In this document: positions 35,038-47,187 of the stretch, in pieces
How positions within the stretch are numbered: the first letter of the stretch is position 1
Layout of the letters: the number at the start of each line of letters is the position of its first letter
From: Daucus carota subsp. sativus
Taxonomy: Eukaryota > Streptophyta > Magnoliopsida > Apiales > Apiaceae
Direction: 5' to 3'
DNA length: 64,000 nt
Assembly: GCF_001625215.2 (NCBI RefSeq)
Contig: NC_030385.2
Span: forward strand, 44,169,598 to 44,233,597
Notes under the pieces: generated by a model
Databases searched by the model: none
What the model saw: the letters and a program-made list of their open reading frames with translations, nothing else
What the model was told of the DNA's origin: nothing
Program-made: the position numbers and the translations under genes

Positions 35038-36905
35038 TTAGAATGCCAACAAGCCTTTGCAGATGTTAGTGGCCCAGTAGACGTGGAAATTGTTGACAAT
35101 GTTAAATTCCCTCATTTGGATTACCACGCTGTATTCTTTGTTGAGAGTACTGAAAAAAGCCTCCGGGATGGTACTGCCAGCTTTCATCTGTTTCATTTAA
35201 TCTTTTAAGTTTGAATATAAGGCACAAAATAAAAATTCACAGACTGTGAATACCTCCGCAGCTGAGTCCAAAGCTCTTCTTCCAATTAGTGTGCGTACTT
35301 CCCTATCTACGAGGACCACTTGCATCTGTCCAGTAGTATCCTCGGCAACAAAATGCATTTTAAACCTAAATAGTAGAAATATGTTAATGTAATCAGCCTG
35401 TTGCCATTATATGTTTGCGTTTAAATTTGGGCAACTAAACTTACTTAAATTTGAGCAACTAAACTTACTTCCTGTCTGGGTAAGAAACATAGCGATTGCA
35501 GCTCTCACAAATAGGACAGGGATTTTCATTTCTCGTCTCCTTCTCACAGCTAGTGCAAGCATGGTAAGACCACCCCATACTTTCATCAATGCTTTTGAAT
35601 TTCACATGTAGCATAAAAAAGGCCTGCAAACATGATAAACGTAGTATTGACCTTGCACATATTATGTCGTATTAAGTGATAAATTTTGTTTACCTCAACA
35701 GCAGTCTTTCCAAGAGCCTTCAACTCGGCAACAGTGACCTTCTTCATAATGCTCACCTTTTTCTCTTCGTTATTTGATAATGCCCTTTTTGCAAAATCCG
35801 GATAGGAAAAGCAGGAGCAGAAAGTCATACCACAATTCTCATCATAAACAATGGCAGAGGCGGTCTGTTTTTTACTGAACTCATCCTCAAAGAGGTTCCG
35901 ACTCCAGTCTTTCAGCTCGGCATTCCCTCTTGTGCAATATTTTGCTTTGGCCTTATCTCTGTCCTCGTTTGTTTTAGATTTTGACCTTGGCAATTTATTG
36001 GTTATATCAGTAAAGGGAGTTCTCAGAGGTCTTTCCTGTGACATTTTGTTTTTGCAGGACTTGCTTTTCAATCTCTCAGCTGCAGAAACTATGGTCTTAG
36101 CATGGTATAGAAACTACAATTTGTAAGGAGCAATCGAATGGATAGTGGCATCATCAAGGAATATTACGGTTGAGTGAATGTATATTAACATAATAACAAT
36201 ATATAAAACAAAACATGAATACATAAAACATTTATTTAAGAAAAAATTACAAAAAACATTTATTTACATGGCAAAAGAATATTACAGGTTAAGCTCGTAG
36301 AAGATAATCTTGAGCTGTTTGGTGCCTCTGAGTTGTTCACAGATAATCCACAAACTTTCTTAACATTTCTAGCAGTTTTTTTCCTCCTTTTAAGAGCCTT
36401 GTAACCTAAAATATTAAATTAACAAACAAAACATATGTTACTGAAATTTGAGAATGGCTACAAAACGGGGTTTAGAAGGAAAATGGAGGGGCCGTTTGGG
36501 TGAGCTTAAAATAAGTGCTTCTTGCTTAAAATAAATAAGTGGAGTAGAAGTTAGAAGCAAGATGATACTTATAAGTGATTAAAGTGTTTGGGAAATAAGT
36601 AGAAGTCCTGAAACAAAAGCTAGCATTCCTAACTTTTTATAAGTGCTTCTTTACTTTTTACACAAACGGTACGAATAAGTGCTTATAACTTATAAACCGA
36701 GAATCCCGGCTTAAAAGTTGATCCCAAACACCCACGGAATACCATCAATCATATCCTCAGACGTGAATAAACGCCAAGAAGTGTCTTTATCACCATCCTG
36801 TCATTAAAATAATACATGGAGAGATAAAAAAGGATGGCAAAAATCGTAGCATAGAAGATGGAAGACAGAATATAGCAAGGTCGAAGGTTGAAATACCTCG
36901 GACAT
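35038..36905 (-). CDS. RPA-like OB-fold protein (replication factor A C-terminal type), 5' end uncertain
   Basis: Five exons agree in phase: 36405-36286, 36079-35694, 35623-35469, 35365-35254 and 35187-35038 (stop TAA). Two upstream pieces, 36905-36897 (MSE) and one starting at 36797 (DGDKDTSWRLFTSEDMIDG), look coding, but their link to the exon at 36405 is unclear because a MITE lies at 36489-36733. The protein has a basic start (YKALKRRKKTARNVKK), the stretch LRTPFTDITNK, the linker VTVAELKALGKTAVE, then an OB fold with a four-Cys zinc site (WSYHACTSCEKE, CPICESC), MHFVAEDTTGQMQVVLVDRE and IPEAFFSTLNKEYSVVIQMR. This is the pattern of plant RPA1-like/DUF223 proteins, which bind single-stranded DNA. 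Many such genes are carried by or derived from Helitrons. It could be a working gene, a fragment or part of a transposon. Confidence 0.62.
36489..36733. mobile_element. GGGCCGTTTGGG-type MITE, copy 1
   Basis: Begins GGGCCGTTTGGGTGAGC and ends GATCCCAAACACCC, an imperfect inverted pair. A closely similar copy lies at 51819-52063 (shared CTTCTTGCTTAAAATAAA, AAGTGTTTGGGAAATAA, CTTTTTATAAGTGCTTCTT). It sits between coding-like pieces of the RPA-like gene. Target duplication not clear. Confidence 0.75.
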
Positions 36906-36976
36906 GATCTTCGCACAGCTACGATCCTCGGGAGTGATTATTGAACAATGGGAGTGGTGATTGAAGAGAGTGGTGA

Positions 36977-37320
36977 GAGCATCTCCAATGGTGCTCCTAA
37001 ATCATTCCTTAAACAATAATATAAAATGTGGCTCCTAGTGAGTTAGTACATTGAATAACGTGTGAGCTCCAATGCTACTCTTTATAATTGCTCTCAACTC
37101 ATATTTTATTATTATTTAGGAGAAAAATTGGAGAGAGAGAGAGAAGTGAATTGAAATAGAAGGAAGTGATTATTTTTTTCAAAGAAAATAAGTTAGGAGC
37201 ACCTAGATGCTCTTTAAAAGAAAGGAGAGAGCTATTAGGAGCCCATTGGAGCTCTAATTTTTCATATCCTCCTAAATTTTAGAGTTAAGAGCTTGTTTGA
37301 GGAGTCCATTGGAGTTGCTC
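36977..37320. mobile_element. Tourist-like MITE 3
   Basis: Ends GAGCATCTCCAATGG and, from the right, GAGCAACTCCAATGG. The flanks read TGA on the left and TTA on the right, close to but not a perfect target duplication. A short (GA)n run lies inside at 37130. Confidence 0.65.
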
Positions 37321-37946
37321 TTAGAGAGCTGATTCTGAATATGTAAGCTTTTGATTTCAAAACAAAACTTCTCAAGGAAGCTGTATTCATTTGACAGTAC
37401 ACTTATTGTACACATGTCACTTTTCCATCGGACACATAAGCTATTACATTGTCAGGTGGGCAGTGGCATTTTTGCAAATAAGCTGTAAAGCAAGGTCGAA
37501 GTCCTTGGGAGGAGAAAGTACTGTAGGAAATAGAGTTCAGGAACTATTAAATAAAATAAATAGATATTGATTAAATTAAATAACCGAAAGTATGTCCAAT
37601 AAGTAAGCGATAGAATAGAAATTCTGCAAACAATACATTGCACGACATCCCTACCTAACAGTAATATGTTTACAGAATATTCAAATGTTGTTGTCCTATC
37701 TGCTTCACTGACCGATAATTTTTCGTTAACAAATACATATCAAGTAATTATTATCCAAAATATTTTTAAAGAATATGCAATTATCTGACAATAATTTCTT
37801 GTATAGGTTATAAATTTTAGGTGAATATATTGAATTACGATATTTATTGAGTTTTTATTAAAAAAAATTGATGATAGTAGATTATTACCAATATCGATGA
37901 GCTAAGAACAATTCTCTAATAAATAAAATATGAAACATAGTACTAG

Positions 37947-38537
37947 TCCAGTGTTCTAAAAGTCGCCGATTAATCGGGATTAATCGCCGATTAATCGCTG
38001 TTCGGTCGGCCACCGTCTCGATTAAGCGTTAATCGGTGAAAAAATCGTTTTTTTAGGAAATCGGCCAAAATCGGGATTAATCGGTCAAAAGTCGGGATTA
38101 ATCGGAAAAAGTCGGTCAAAAATCGGTGAATTTAAAAAAATTAAAATAAAAAGAATTTTTTTTTTAAAACTTTAAATTTAATTACCTTTCATTCTTTTAA
38201 TATTAGCTTCTAAACTATAATTACATAAATTTGCAATATCTTCTTTCGCAGAATTAATTAAATTCAAGTTTATATATGAGATGACTGGACTTGTATATGT
38301 ATATAAAGGCATGTTTTGTGTTATAAAAAATCATTATTTTTTTGATTTTATATGACTATAAATTTATACTATATATAATTATATTAATATATATATATAT
38401 ATATATAATTTAAAAAAATATTAAATTGATTACGATTAATGATCCGATTAATCACTCCGATTAATCTCCGATTATCCGATTAATCGCTGGACGGTGCCTT
38501 CACCGACTAAGTCCGATTCCCGCTTTTTACAACACTG
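37947..38537. mobile_element. hAT-like MITE with ATTAATCGG-rich ends, upstream of SKIP1
   Basis: Left end CCAGTGTTCTAAAAGTCG and right end TTTTTACAACACTG are inverted to each other. The subterminal DNA is packed with CCGATTAATCG and GATTAATCGG. Flanks AGTACTAG and AGTACTAC differ by one base, a likely 8-base duplication. It ends about 145 bases before the SKIP1 start codon, so it abuts the core promoter. Confidence 0.7.
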
Positions 38538-38681
38538 AGTACTACTACTAGTTCATTGGAATCTTGGATAACAATGACACGCCTATATTGACCCAACGAA
38601 CTCACAAAATATTATTATATCCAATTTTATTTATTTATATAGCGGCACAAATTTACAAACACCACAACAAGAGAAACATCA

Positions 38682-41637
38682 ATGGGAGACAAAGGCGGAG
38701 GAGCCGGGACCGAGTCAGGACCAGATTGGTCCGAGTTAACTCACGAGTGCCTGGTCAACATATTCTCTCGACTCAGTTTCGATGAGAGATGGCGAGGCGC
38801 TATGCTGGTTTGCAAATCATGGCTGTATGCTAACAAGGAGCCGTGTCTTAACTCGGTGTTTGATTTGCAATCTCATTTCGACTCGGTGACCGAGTCACCT
38901 CGGTGGTGGGACCCTGGGTTTGAATATAAAATAGATAACATGCTGAGATCGGTTGTGGTTTGGGCCGATGGGTCGCTTACTCATATTCGGGTCAGCCACT
39001 GTTCCGACAGGGCTCTCACTTTGGTGGCCCAAAGGTATATTCTCTCATACTTTTTAATTTATAATTTCGAATCGCACAAATATATATGTTTATTTTAGCA
39101 TGAGAGAACGGTGTGATTAGTTTGGCACACATGGTCTGTATATTTTTGGTGTATATTGTGGAGCAAACTTGTGCAAATGAAGAACAATTATTTCGTGTTA
39201 GGAGGAGGTCTTACGAGGATAGTATTTTAATTCGAACCTACTTGTATGTATGCGAGTGTGTTTTTTGTTTATGTTCATTTACTAATTACTATCAAATCCG
39301 TTTCAAATTAGTAGCCCACTTTTGACATTTATAGTTAAATTGGCCAATCTTTGACCGAAAATCATGAATTGTTCTTTATAATTTAATAAACCGAAAAATA
39401 CATTTTAAAGAAGATTATATGTAATTTTCTATGATATGATTTTTGTCATGATTTTCAATTATAAAATATGTGTAAATTTGAGTCAATGATTGGTCATTTT
39501 GAGTAGAAAAATGTCAAAATGGACTATTTATGTGAAACGAATAGGGTAAGTACTTATGGTAGTAGGTCGCCCAACAATTGTTGCCACCGTACTATCAGCG
39601 GCTGGTTTTTTATTGCTTGAAACTTGAAGGTAAAAACTATAATGAAACATTTTTTTTGCTTGAAGGCACCTTAGTCCCCCTTATTCACATAAAAAAAGTT
39701 AGGACTAACAAGCGGAAAAACTACTGGTAGTATGTTGTAACAAGCGCTTGTCATTGTCAGGACCGGACCTGTTACTTATAAGGATTTGTAATTTTTGCTA
39801 CAATGTAAATATGTAATGTCTTGATACAATTGTACACGCATGACTACAAATTGATAAACCAAGCTAAAGCCTAAAGGCATTGCTCGTAGGATTACCTGAT
39901 CAAAGAAAAGGGAAATAAATATTTTTATTGATATGAATGAAATAAGAAATAACTTTTAAAGCACTTTAAGCAACTCCAAGTGGCTAGCTATATACACTCC
40001 TAAGTTGAAATATATGGAATTCGAAACAAAAACTTGCTTCAACAGCTTCCTAGTGCCATCTTAAAAAGTTAAGAGTACTCATTTTTATGTTTAAGATCTC
40101 CTCATGACTGCTTCATTTTTGTGTAATTATTGTGAATAACACAATCATTTCACTCCAATTTTAATCTTCTTTTCTCTCCCATTCTTTTCAAATTAATATT
40201 ATGGTATTAATAAGGAGTGTATATAAGGAATGTTGTTGAAGTTGTACTATCTTATAAGGAATGCACTGGGAACTAGGAGGCTTTTGGAGTTGCTCTAGCT
40301 CCTTAGTCCTTATAACAAGGAATGAGAGAGACACCTCTTAACTTTTCATGGAACCACTATGAGGCTCTTGGAACAATATTTTCTATTCCATCCTTTTAGA
40401 TTTCAGTGAAGAGGTCGTATGAGTACTCTCTTAGAGATGTTCTTATTTTTCAGGTTACTTTTTGTAGTATATTCCTATAAAACCAAATATAGCTATGTAT
40501 TGAACTTGCTGTAATGTAAGGTATATTTAAATGAAAAATCTTATTTTACCCTAGGATAGATTCCATTATGACCTTTAATAGACTCGGGCTCTATTTTACT
40601 CTAATCGCCCCTTTAGTTGGTTTTCCTTTGATTTTCTGGTACACATTTTGAGGTGTAAAAAGATAATACTTCCTTATAAAATTCAACTTAACGTCCAGGG
40701 GATAGAGGAGACTTTTGATATGGTTTTCTGAATTTATACATGTTTCTTTTGGAGCTTGTATGTAATTACTTCACATAGATGCAAAAACTTTAACACAGCT
40801 TATTGGAGGTAATTTGCTTTTAAGGTTATGATATATGTATTAACATATTTTTCCCTGGTAACATTTCATATATATTAAATTTTTTTGAGGTAAATGAAAT
40901 GAGCAAGTATGTGTAACGAAATTTGAATTTTACTGTGTATTGTTAGCATAATATATGACCAACTCTTCTGCATTGATATTTATAGTCTTTCTTTTGTAGA
41001 TTTTTTTTAATTCCTATGTCAACTAATCACCTGCTAATTGTAAGTAGTCATAAAATTTTACAGGTGCCCAAACCTTCAAGTTCTTGCCATCAAGAGTTGC
41101 CCCAATGTTACTGATGAATCCATGTCTAAGATAGCTTCAGGATGTCCTAATCTCAGGGAACTTGACATTAGCTTTTGCTATGAAGTATCTTATAGGACTC
41201 TTGAATTGATCGGAAAGAACTGCCTTAACCTCAGAATCTTGAAAAGGAATCTGATGAATTGGCTGGATCCCTCCCAACATGCTGGAATTGTACCTAATGA
41301 GTATCTTAATGCCTGCCCTCAAGATGGGGATACAGAAGCTGCTGCAATCGCAAAATATATGCCTCATCTATTACACCTTGAAATTCGTTTCTCCAAATTA
41401 TCTGCTAGAGGGCTTTTATTGATCTCTCAAGGGTGCTCAAATCTTGAGTTCCTGGATCTGTCTGGATGTGCAAATGTGACTAGTCGAGATATTGCGAATT
41501 CATCCTCGAAGTTGAAAAATCTGAAAGATATCAAGAAACCTAACTTTTACATCCCCAGATCAGTTTTTCAACCGGACAGGTATGGCCACTGGAGTTTGTA
41601 TGATGAGCGGTTTCAAACTGATGTATTCCGAATATGA
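38682..41637 (+). CDS. SKIP1: SKIP1-like F-box/LRR protein
   Basis: Exons 38682-39034 and 41064-41637 join in phase 2 to give 308 residues; Arabidopsis SKIP1 has about 300. The F-box is at about 15-55 (WSELTHECLVNIFSRLSFDE, RGAMLVCKSWL), followed by the family blocks SPRWWDPGFEYKIDNMLRSV and a series of leucine-rich repeats (CPNLRELDISFCYEV, NLRILKRNLMNWLDPSQH, EFLDLSGCANVTSRDIAN), ending YGHWSLYDERFQTDVFRI, nearly as in SKIP1. SKIP1 binds the ASK1 subunit of SCF ubiquitin ligases and should select targets for ubiquitination; the targets are unknown. A likely TATA sequence, TATTTATATA, lies near 38632. The 2029-base intron carries a Tourist-like MITE. A decayed copy of exon 2 follows at 42150. 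Confidence 0.95.
39970..40295. mobile_element. Tourist-like MITE 4, in the SKIP1 intron
   Basis: Ends GCAACTCCAAGTGGC and, from the right, GAGCAACTCCAAAAGC. Flanked by TAA on the left and TAG on the right. DNA to about 40445 (TCTTAGAGATGTTCTTA) may hold the end of a second, related element. Confidence 0.6.
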
Positions 41638-42149
41638 CCAAGAGATTGAAGAAGTCAGAATACTTCAACTTGCAAATAAATAACCTACTAAGTTACAAAC
41701 TTGGGTTGTTGAATGCTTTCTACCTTCCATAATCTGTAAAGCTGCTTCTTTAATGTTTCCTTGTCTTTTGCATTATTTTCTTTTGTATAGCTACCTGTGT
41801 TCAAGAAGTTGTTGCTGTATGCTACACTGCTGACATTCTGTAAAAATGTGTTTACCTTTTTCTTTTTTTTTTTTTTAAATTCCTCCATGCTGGCACAGAA
41901 TATATGTAATTGATGTGCAGATTCACTCCTCTCTTGTCTTTGAACATGGGGATTATGTTTGCAAATTGATAAATGAAAAATGAATTGAATTGTCACTGAA
42001 CTATATAGGTCTTCTGGTATTGGTCTTTGAACAAAAAAACTCAGGACATGGATATTGATAACGTGTTTAGTTTTTCTGATTTGAGTCTGTCGAATTTTAG
42101 TGTAGATCGTCATCTGAATTTTATGATCTGCTGTCTGCTGATAGCTTAT

Positions 42150-42567
42150 GTTTGCCTATTCCTTTGGGATGTCCTAAGCTGAGGGGACTTGATATTAGCT
42201 GCTGTTATATTGTATCTCATAAGACTTTCGAATTGATTGGAAAGAATTGCCTTAACCTCAGAATTTTGGAAAGGAATCTGATGAATTGGTTGGATCCTTC
42301 CCCACATGTTGGTAATTGGTATTCTCCCTGCTAATACAGAGGCTGCTGCTATCGCGTAACATATGCATCATCTACGACACCTTGAGTATCTTGATGTGTC
42401 CGGATTTGCAAATGTGACTAGCCGCAATGCTGCAGATATACCCTTCCAGTTGAATAGTTTGAAAGATATCAAGAAATCGAACTTTTGCATACCCTGATCA
42501 GTTTTTCACACTGACAGGTACGGCCATTGGAGTTTATATGATGACCGGTTCCAAACTGCTCTACGTT
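42150..42567 (+). pseudogene. Partial, decayed copy of SKIP1 exon 2
   Basis: Starts at a sequence equal to GCPNLRELDISFCYEV of the parent (here GCPKLRGLDISCCYIV) and follows it through KNCLNLRIL and NLMNWLDPS. It then loses a stretch of about 50 bases around the EYLNACPQDG codons, has an in-frame TAA after TEAAAIA, misses a further block of repeats and ends near the RYGHWSLYDERF codons with a TGA inside the FYIPRSVF region. There is no first exon. It is a tandem partial duplication of the neighbouring gene, 0.5 kb downstream, and cannot encode the protein. Confidence 0.9.
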
Positions 42568-42662
42568 GAGCACGACTCAAGAGTGAAAAATGTGGAAATG
42601 TCATGTGGAACCTGCTCTATGTTGAATGCGACTCAAGGATGAAAGACGTGGAAATGTCATTA
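42556..42662. repeat. 56-base direct repeat after the SKIP1 pseudogene
   Basis: CTGCTCTACGTTGAGCACGA at 42556 and CTGCTCTATGTTGAATGCGA at 42612 start two units that share GACTCAAG, GATGAAA/GTGAAAA and GTGGAAATGTCAT. The duplication arose at the broken 3' end of the copy. Confidence 0.75.
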
Positions 42663-43017
42663 TCACATAACTGGCAAAATATATACAGCTCAAGTAATTT
42701 TTATCCTTCTGAAGCGGATTGGAATCTTTGTTGTTGCCATTAGATTGCTGATTTTTACAGTAAGGTGGTAAATGGAGGATATTTTACACGATTTGATAAT
42801 GTGGATGAGCACAACAGAGGTAAGGGTAACGATTGCCTTTATTCTACACAAAACAGGAACATACATCAATAACACTGACAACCAATCTCTTGAACCAAAA
42901 ATGGAATTCGAGAAAGGAAAAAGGAAATTGCGAAGCCCCTCAGATGGGTTAGGCACTCAGAAAAGGATCACACTCACACTGGGGGAGAAGTATGTTCAAC
43001 TTTCTGCTACGTTCGAC

Positions 43018-45642
43018 TTAGAATTCATATAAGAACTTCTTGAACTTCTCCACATGATCAGCGTCCAAGCATACCGACAAAGACACACTCCTATCGTTGG
43101 TGGGGCTTGGAATAACATAGATGGTTCCTTCATACAATATGACTGCAGGTCCCATATGAATAGGCCGCCCCCATCCGAAATCTGAATCGTATATTGGCAG
43201 TCTAGTCCAGCTGTTGATGTTAAGGTTTGGGCTCGCAAAGTATTGGGGTCCTCGGACAAGAGCTGATAGATCAGGCTGGCATTCCAGGAAGTCGAGTGCT
43301 GATCTCAAGTACTCATTTCCCATCTTTGACAATGCAGCGTGAATTCTCTTTGCAGAGTTCACTAAAGGCTCTGATATAATTTCACCTGCTGTGCCAGCCG
43401 GGGTGGCTGTAAAGACTACATTGCCTAGATAGCCCGGAGGAAGTGGAGGGCTCAATCTGAACCTTCCATCCGTGGCCACGTACAATTTTGTCATCTGATC
43501 ATCAGACAGGCCGCGAGCCTTGCAAGCACAGCGCCACAGATGAGCCGAAAGGATTTCATAGGTGCTATGATCTTTAGCATTTCCGTCACTCTTGGCAGTC
43601 GATTTGATCTGATTAAGCTGTTCAAGAGTAAGCTTCAGAACAGTCGTGGTAGGAGCCTTGGGACTCTTTACAGCCTCAGGAGTATTCAGGGAAGGTGGTG
43701 GATGGTATTCTACATGATCAAACACCGGAGTAGGAGGATCACGAGCTCGGAGAAGAGTCCTGTCAATGAAAGGCGGAATGGCAATGGAAAGGCCCCGGGA
43801 GATGTCGGACCAGGTATTAATGAAATGGAGCGACGACAAACCATCAGACAATGTATGGTGCACTCCACAGCCTAGTGCAACTCCTCCACACTTGAACCGA
43901 GTCACCTGTTCAAACCACGCAATAGAACTAAAAAATTAGGTGAATGGTCAACCTAAGTTTACATCAGAACAAGAAGGGTAGCTGGGAGAAATCAAAAAAT
44001 TGTGCAAAATCAGAAAGACAATGAGAAGGGTTGGTGCACAATTTGTAGGACCAAAAGACTAGAATTGCTAAGTTGTGCTATTAAAGACGTGCACAGATGA
44101 TGTTGTACTAAATTAAAACAGTTATTCGAGTGCGCGCGCATATATTAAAATTTTATGACGGATTTTTATCGGCTCCAATCAAATTAATAATAATAACTCA
44201 TGCACAAAAGTTATTAAAAAATCCCACGGAGCTATTTTTTGTTCATCTACCAATTTTTAAAAGTCTCGACGGTATAAAGTATAAACAGGCTGGATTTTTG
44301 TTTGCCAGCACTCAGCAGTTAAAGTATGTGGTCCTTTAAAGCTACATTCAACAATTTACACCCTGCCAAGTAATTATGGAACTTTGCTAATTAGGCCAAA
44401 TATGTATATAAACCTCAACAAATCCACTTTCTAGAGTGGCTTTACTTTTCTATTTTTGGTTAGTAAATCACTTACACAAGAAAAAATTACTACTTTATTA
44501 AAAGGAGAAACTCCAACATTCTCTTTTTTTAATTGTTTTCACGCTTTTGTTTAAAAAGACACTCCACATATTACTTTAAAAATTATTATGTAATAAAAAT
44601 ATATATTATAAACTAATTCAGAAAACATGTTATGTTAAAATAATAGATAAAAGTAATTTTCTAAATCATAAGTTAACGAGGCTAAACCGATTTAAATATT
44701 TTTTTATCACAAGTTCTATAAAAATTTCATAACTAAAAAGTAAAAAGGTTTGTCAACCATTTTTTTATATAAAAGCTAGTTCTGCCCCATCAATATTTTT
44801 TGTACAAAGAGTGCTTTTGGTAGTCAATTTTTTTATATATGAAAACCTTATTATTATTATTAGGGAATTGATAAACCAACACCATATTTCACTATTTAAA
44901 TTCCAATTATATTTTTTTTATTATATTTATTCATGCCTTCTACCCACAGGTTTGATATAATTTGAATATTTGCATCTTTCATATTCGAACAAGTACTTCC
45001 AAAGATATGGCAAAGATCATGAATTGACAAGACCATGTTGAGCCAACCTAATTTACGCGGCATAGAATAAACATAAATATAAAATTCATAATATAAGACA
45101 GTGCAGCAAATATTTTTAATAAAAAATATATTAAAGATATTTTATTCAGAAAAAGAATTATTAAAATAAATTTCAAGACTTCAAGCAAAGCAACTAAAAA
45201 ATGCAAATTATTTACGTACCTGTGCAATAAAAAGAGGACAGGAGGAGATGTCGCCGGAGTAATCAACTTCCGGCACAAGTCGTCGGAGCTCTAAAGACGG
45301 CCTGAAATCGCCATAATCATCGACAACATTATCGGACTCCGCCTCCACATACAAAACTCCTTTAGCATTACAATCAATCTCGACACGGCCTTCTTGATCT
45401 CGTCCTAGCCTCCCCGCCATGGGGTAGAACGAGACCAGAACATTACTCAAAGCTTCTTTGACAGTACGTGAGTCAAAGAAGTTTTGAGAGCCGTTAGGCC
45501 GGTAGAAATAGACCGTGAGAATGTGAATTCTACCGACTACTAGGTCTAGGTTTGAGTTCCATAGCTTTTCGGAAGGTGTGGGTTTGGACGGGGGAATTAG
45601 GGTTGATTCGGTCACTTTGATTCTCATCTTGCTGCTCACCAT
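43018..45642 (-). CDS. BAHD acyltransferase, HCT/HQT-like
   Basis: Exons 45642-45220 and 43905-43018 join in phase 0 to give 436 residues, the family length, with the single intron at the usual place. The BAHD catalytic motif reads HTLSDG (HxxxD) and the second motif DFGWG is intact. HCT-like landmarks: ESTLIPPSKPTPSEKLWNSN, SFYPMAGRLGRDQEGR, GLSSLHFINTWSDISRGL, PPFIDRTLLRARDPPTPVF and PGYLGNVVFTATP. HCT and HQT transfer hydroxycinnamoyl groups from CoA to shikimate or quinate in the cytosol, feeding lignin and chlorogenic acids. The catalytic segment HHTLSDGLS differs from the HHAADG-type of typical HCT, so the acceptor may differ (rosmarinate or spermidine type enzymes are related). The start may instead be the Met at 45627. 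A TATA box lies at 45749-45756. Confidence 0.9.
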
Positions 45643-45748
45643 GGTGAGATGTGAATGAGCGAGAGTCTCGTGGAGAGAGAGATTTATGAAGTTGTATTAG
45701 GAAAGAGATTAGGAAGAGAGACACATGTGTACCGAATAGGCTGTGGTG

Positions 45749-45756
45749 TATATATA
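45749..45756 (-). promoter_or_regulatory. TATA box of the BAHD gene
   Basis: TATATATA in GTGTATATATACACG, about 107 bases upstream of the first ATG. A leader of about 75 bases would result. Confidence 0.45.
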
Positions 45757-46925
45757 CACGCATAGATTAGACGGTCACTAGCAAATTCAAAGAAATGTTC
45801 TAATGAATTCAAAGAAATGTTCTAATGAATTTAATGTTGTTGTATTCTTTCTTCCACATTTATTAGACTAATAAATAAGTGTTCAAGAATTCCTTTAAAA
45901 TTAATAATTTAAAAGAAATCATTTTTACGATATATCATCTCTTTCAATAAATATTAAAAATTAATTATAAAAATAAGAGTATTTCTAGCTGGGTTGGTTA
46001 AATTGAACATGCATGACATTACGTAAAATTTATTGGATACGTAATCTATTGTATATTCAGTCAGAGGCGGATCCAAGAATATTTTCAGAGAGTGGCATCA
46101 AGCAAATTTTTAAAAAAAATCTATATATTTTTTTAAATAAAAAGAAGCGGACAATACGTTTATTGTTTTCCTTTACAAATTTAGTTTGAAATAGTGTAAA
46201 ATCTAATTCCTGTCTGTGTACCCACGATCAAAAACAACTAAACAAGTAAGAAACGAGAAAAACAATAAGAGATGATGATATCTATTCTTATTTGTTTAAT
46301 ATAATTATATTAGGAAAAACAATAATTAATATTTTAAAATAAAAAGTGGAATATAATTATAAATTATGTTTTTCAGTTCTTTTGAAATTTGATATTAGAA
46401 TGTAATATTCCCCCGGTTCCGGCAGATTATTTACATTATTTCTCGCCACGTAATTTAAGACTTTTATAAAATATAGTTTCATAATATGTTTTTTTAATTT
46501 TTTTTTTGGATAAAATTTTGACGTTTAAACTTTTATTAAAAAAGATAAATTTAAAAGACGTTATAAAATTATACTCCCTCCATCCCTTTTTAGTTGTTAT
46601 TTTGACTTTTTATACGTAATTTAAGATGAACATACCTGTCCTTATTATTTTTAAAATTTTCTTTTTCATGAACACAATTATAAATTATAAACTTTAATTG
46701 AAGGAAATTTTTTTAAAAATAATAAGTGAAACAATATTTTTTAATCACCTTGAATGAAAAGTCAAAATCACACCTAAACATGAGGGTACGTTACAAAAGT
46801 CTTGAAATACATGCAAAAAATACACAGTAAACAACTTCTGAGGGAGTTTTTAAAAAAAGAAAGTGTAATTAGTGTGGTCCATTGGTTAGATTGTGGTGGA
46901 TGTGGACAAACGGCAATGTAAAATA

Positions 46926-47187
46926 CTCCCTCCGTCTCTTTTTACATGTCCTTTTTGAAAAAAAAAATTGTCCCAAATTATTTGTCCACTTCTCTTTTCA
47001 AATCAATTTTTTGTATGTTTTTTCAAAATGTAACAATTTCCAATGTTTGACTAGCATATATATACACACAACTCTATCTAATTCATTACATTTATTAGGG
47101 ATATGTATGAAAACAAGATATCCACCTAACATTTTCTTAGGATGCGTTATTTTTTCAAAAGGGACAAGCAAAAAGGGACGGAGGGAG
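46926..47187. mobile_element. Stowaway-type MITE family E
   Basis: 262 bases flanked by TA (46924-46925 and 47188-47189). Ends CTCCCTCCGTCTCTTTTTAC and AAAAAGGGACGGAGGGAG. Confidence 0.8.

Noticed and set aside
34966-35208. Plus-strand open frame of 80 residues with protein-like composition
   Set aside because: It is the antisense of the last exon of the RPA-like gene (35187-35038), whose minus-strand product fits the OB-fold family and keeps splice phase.
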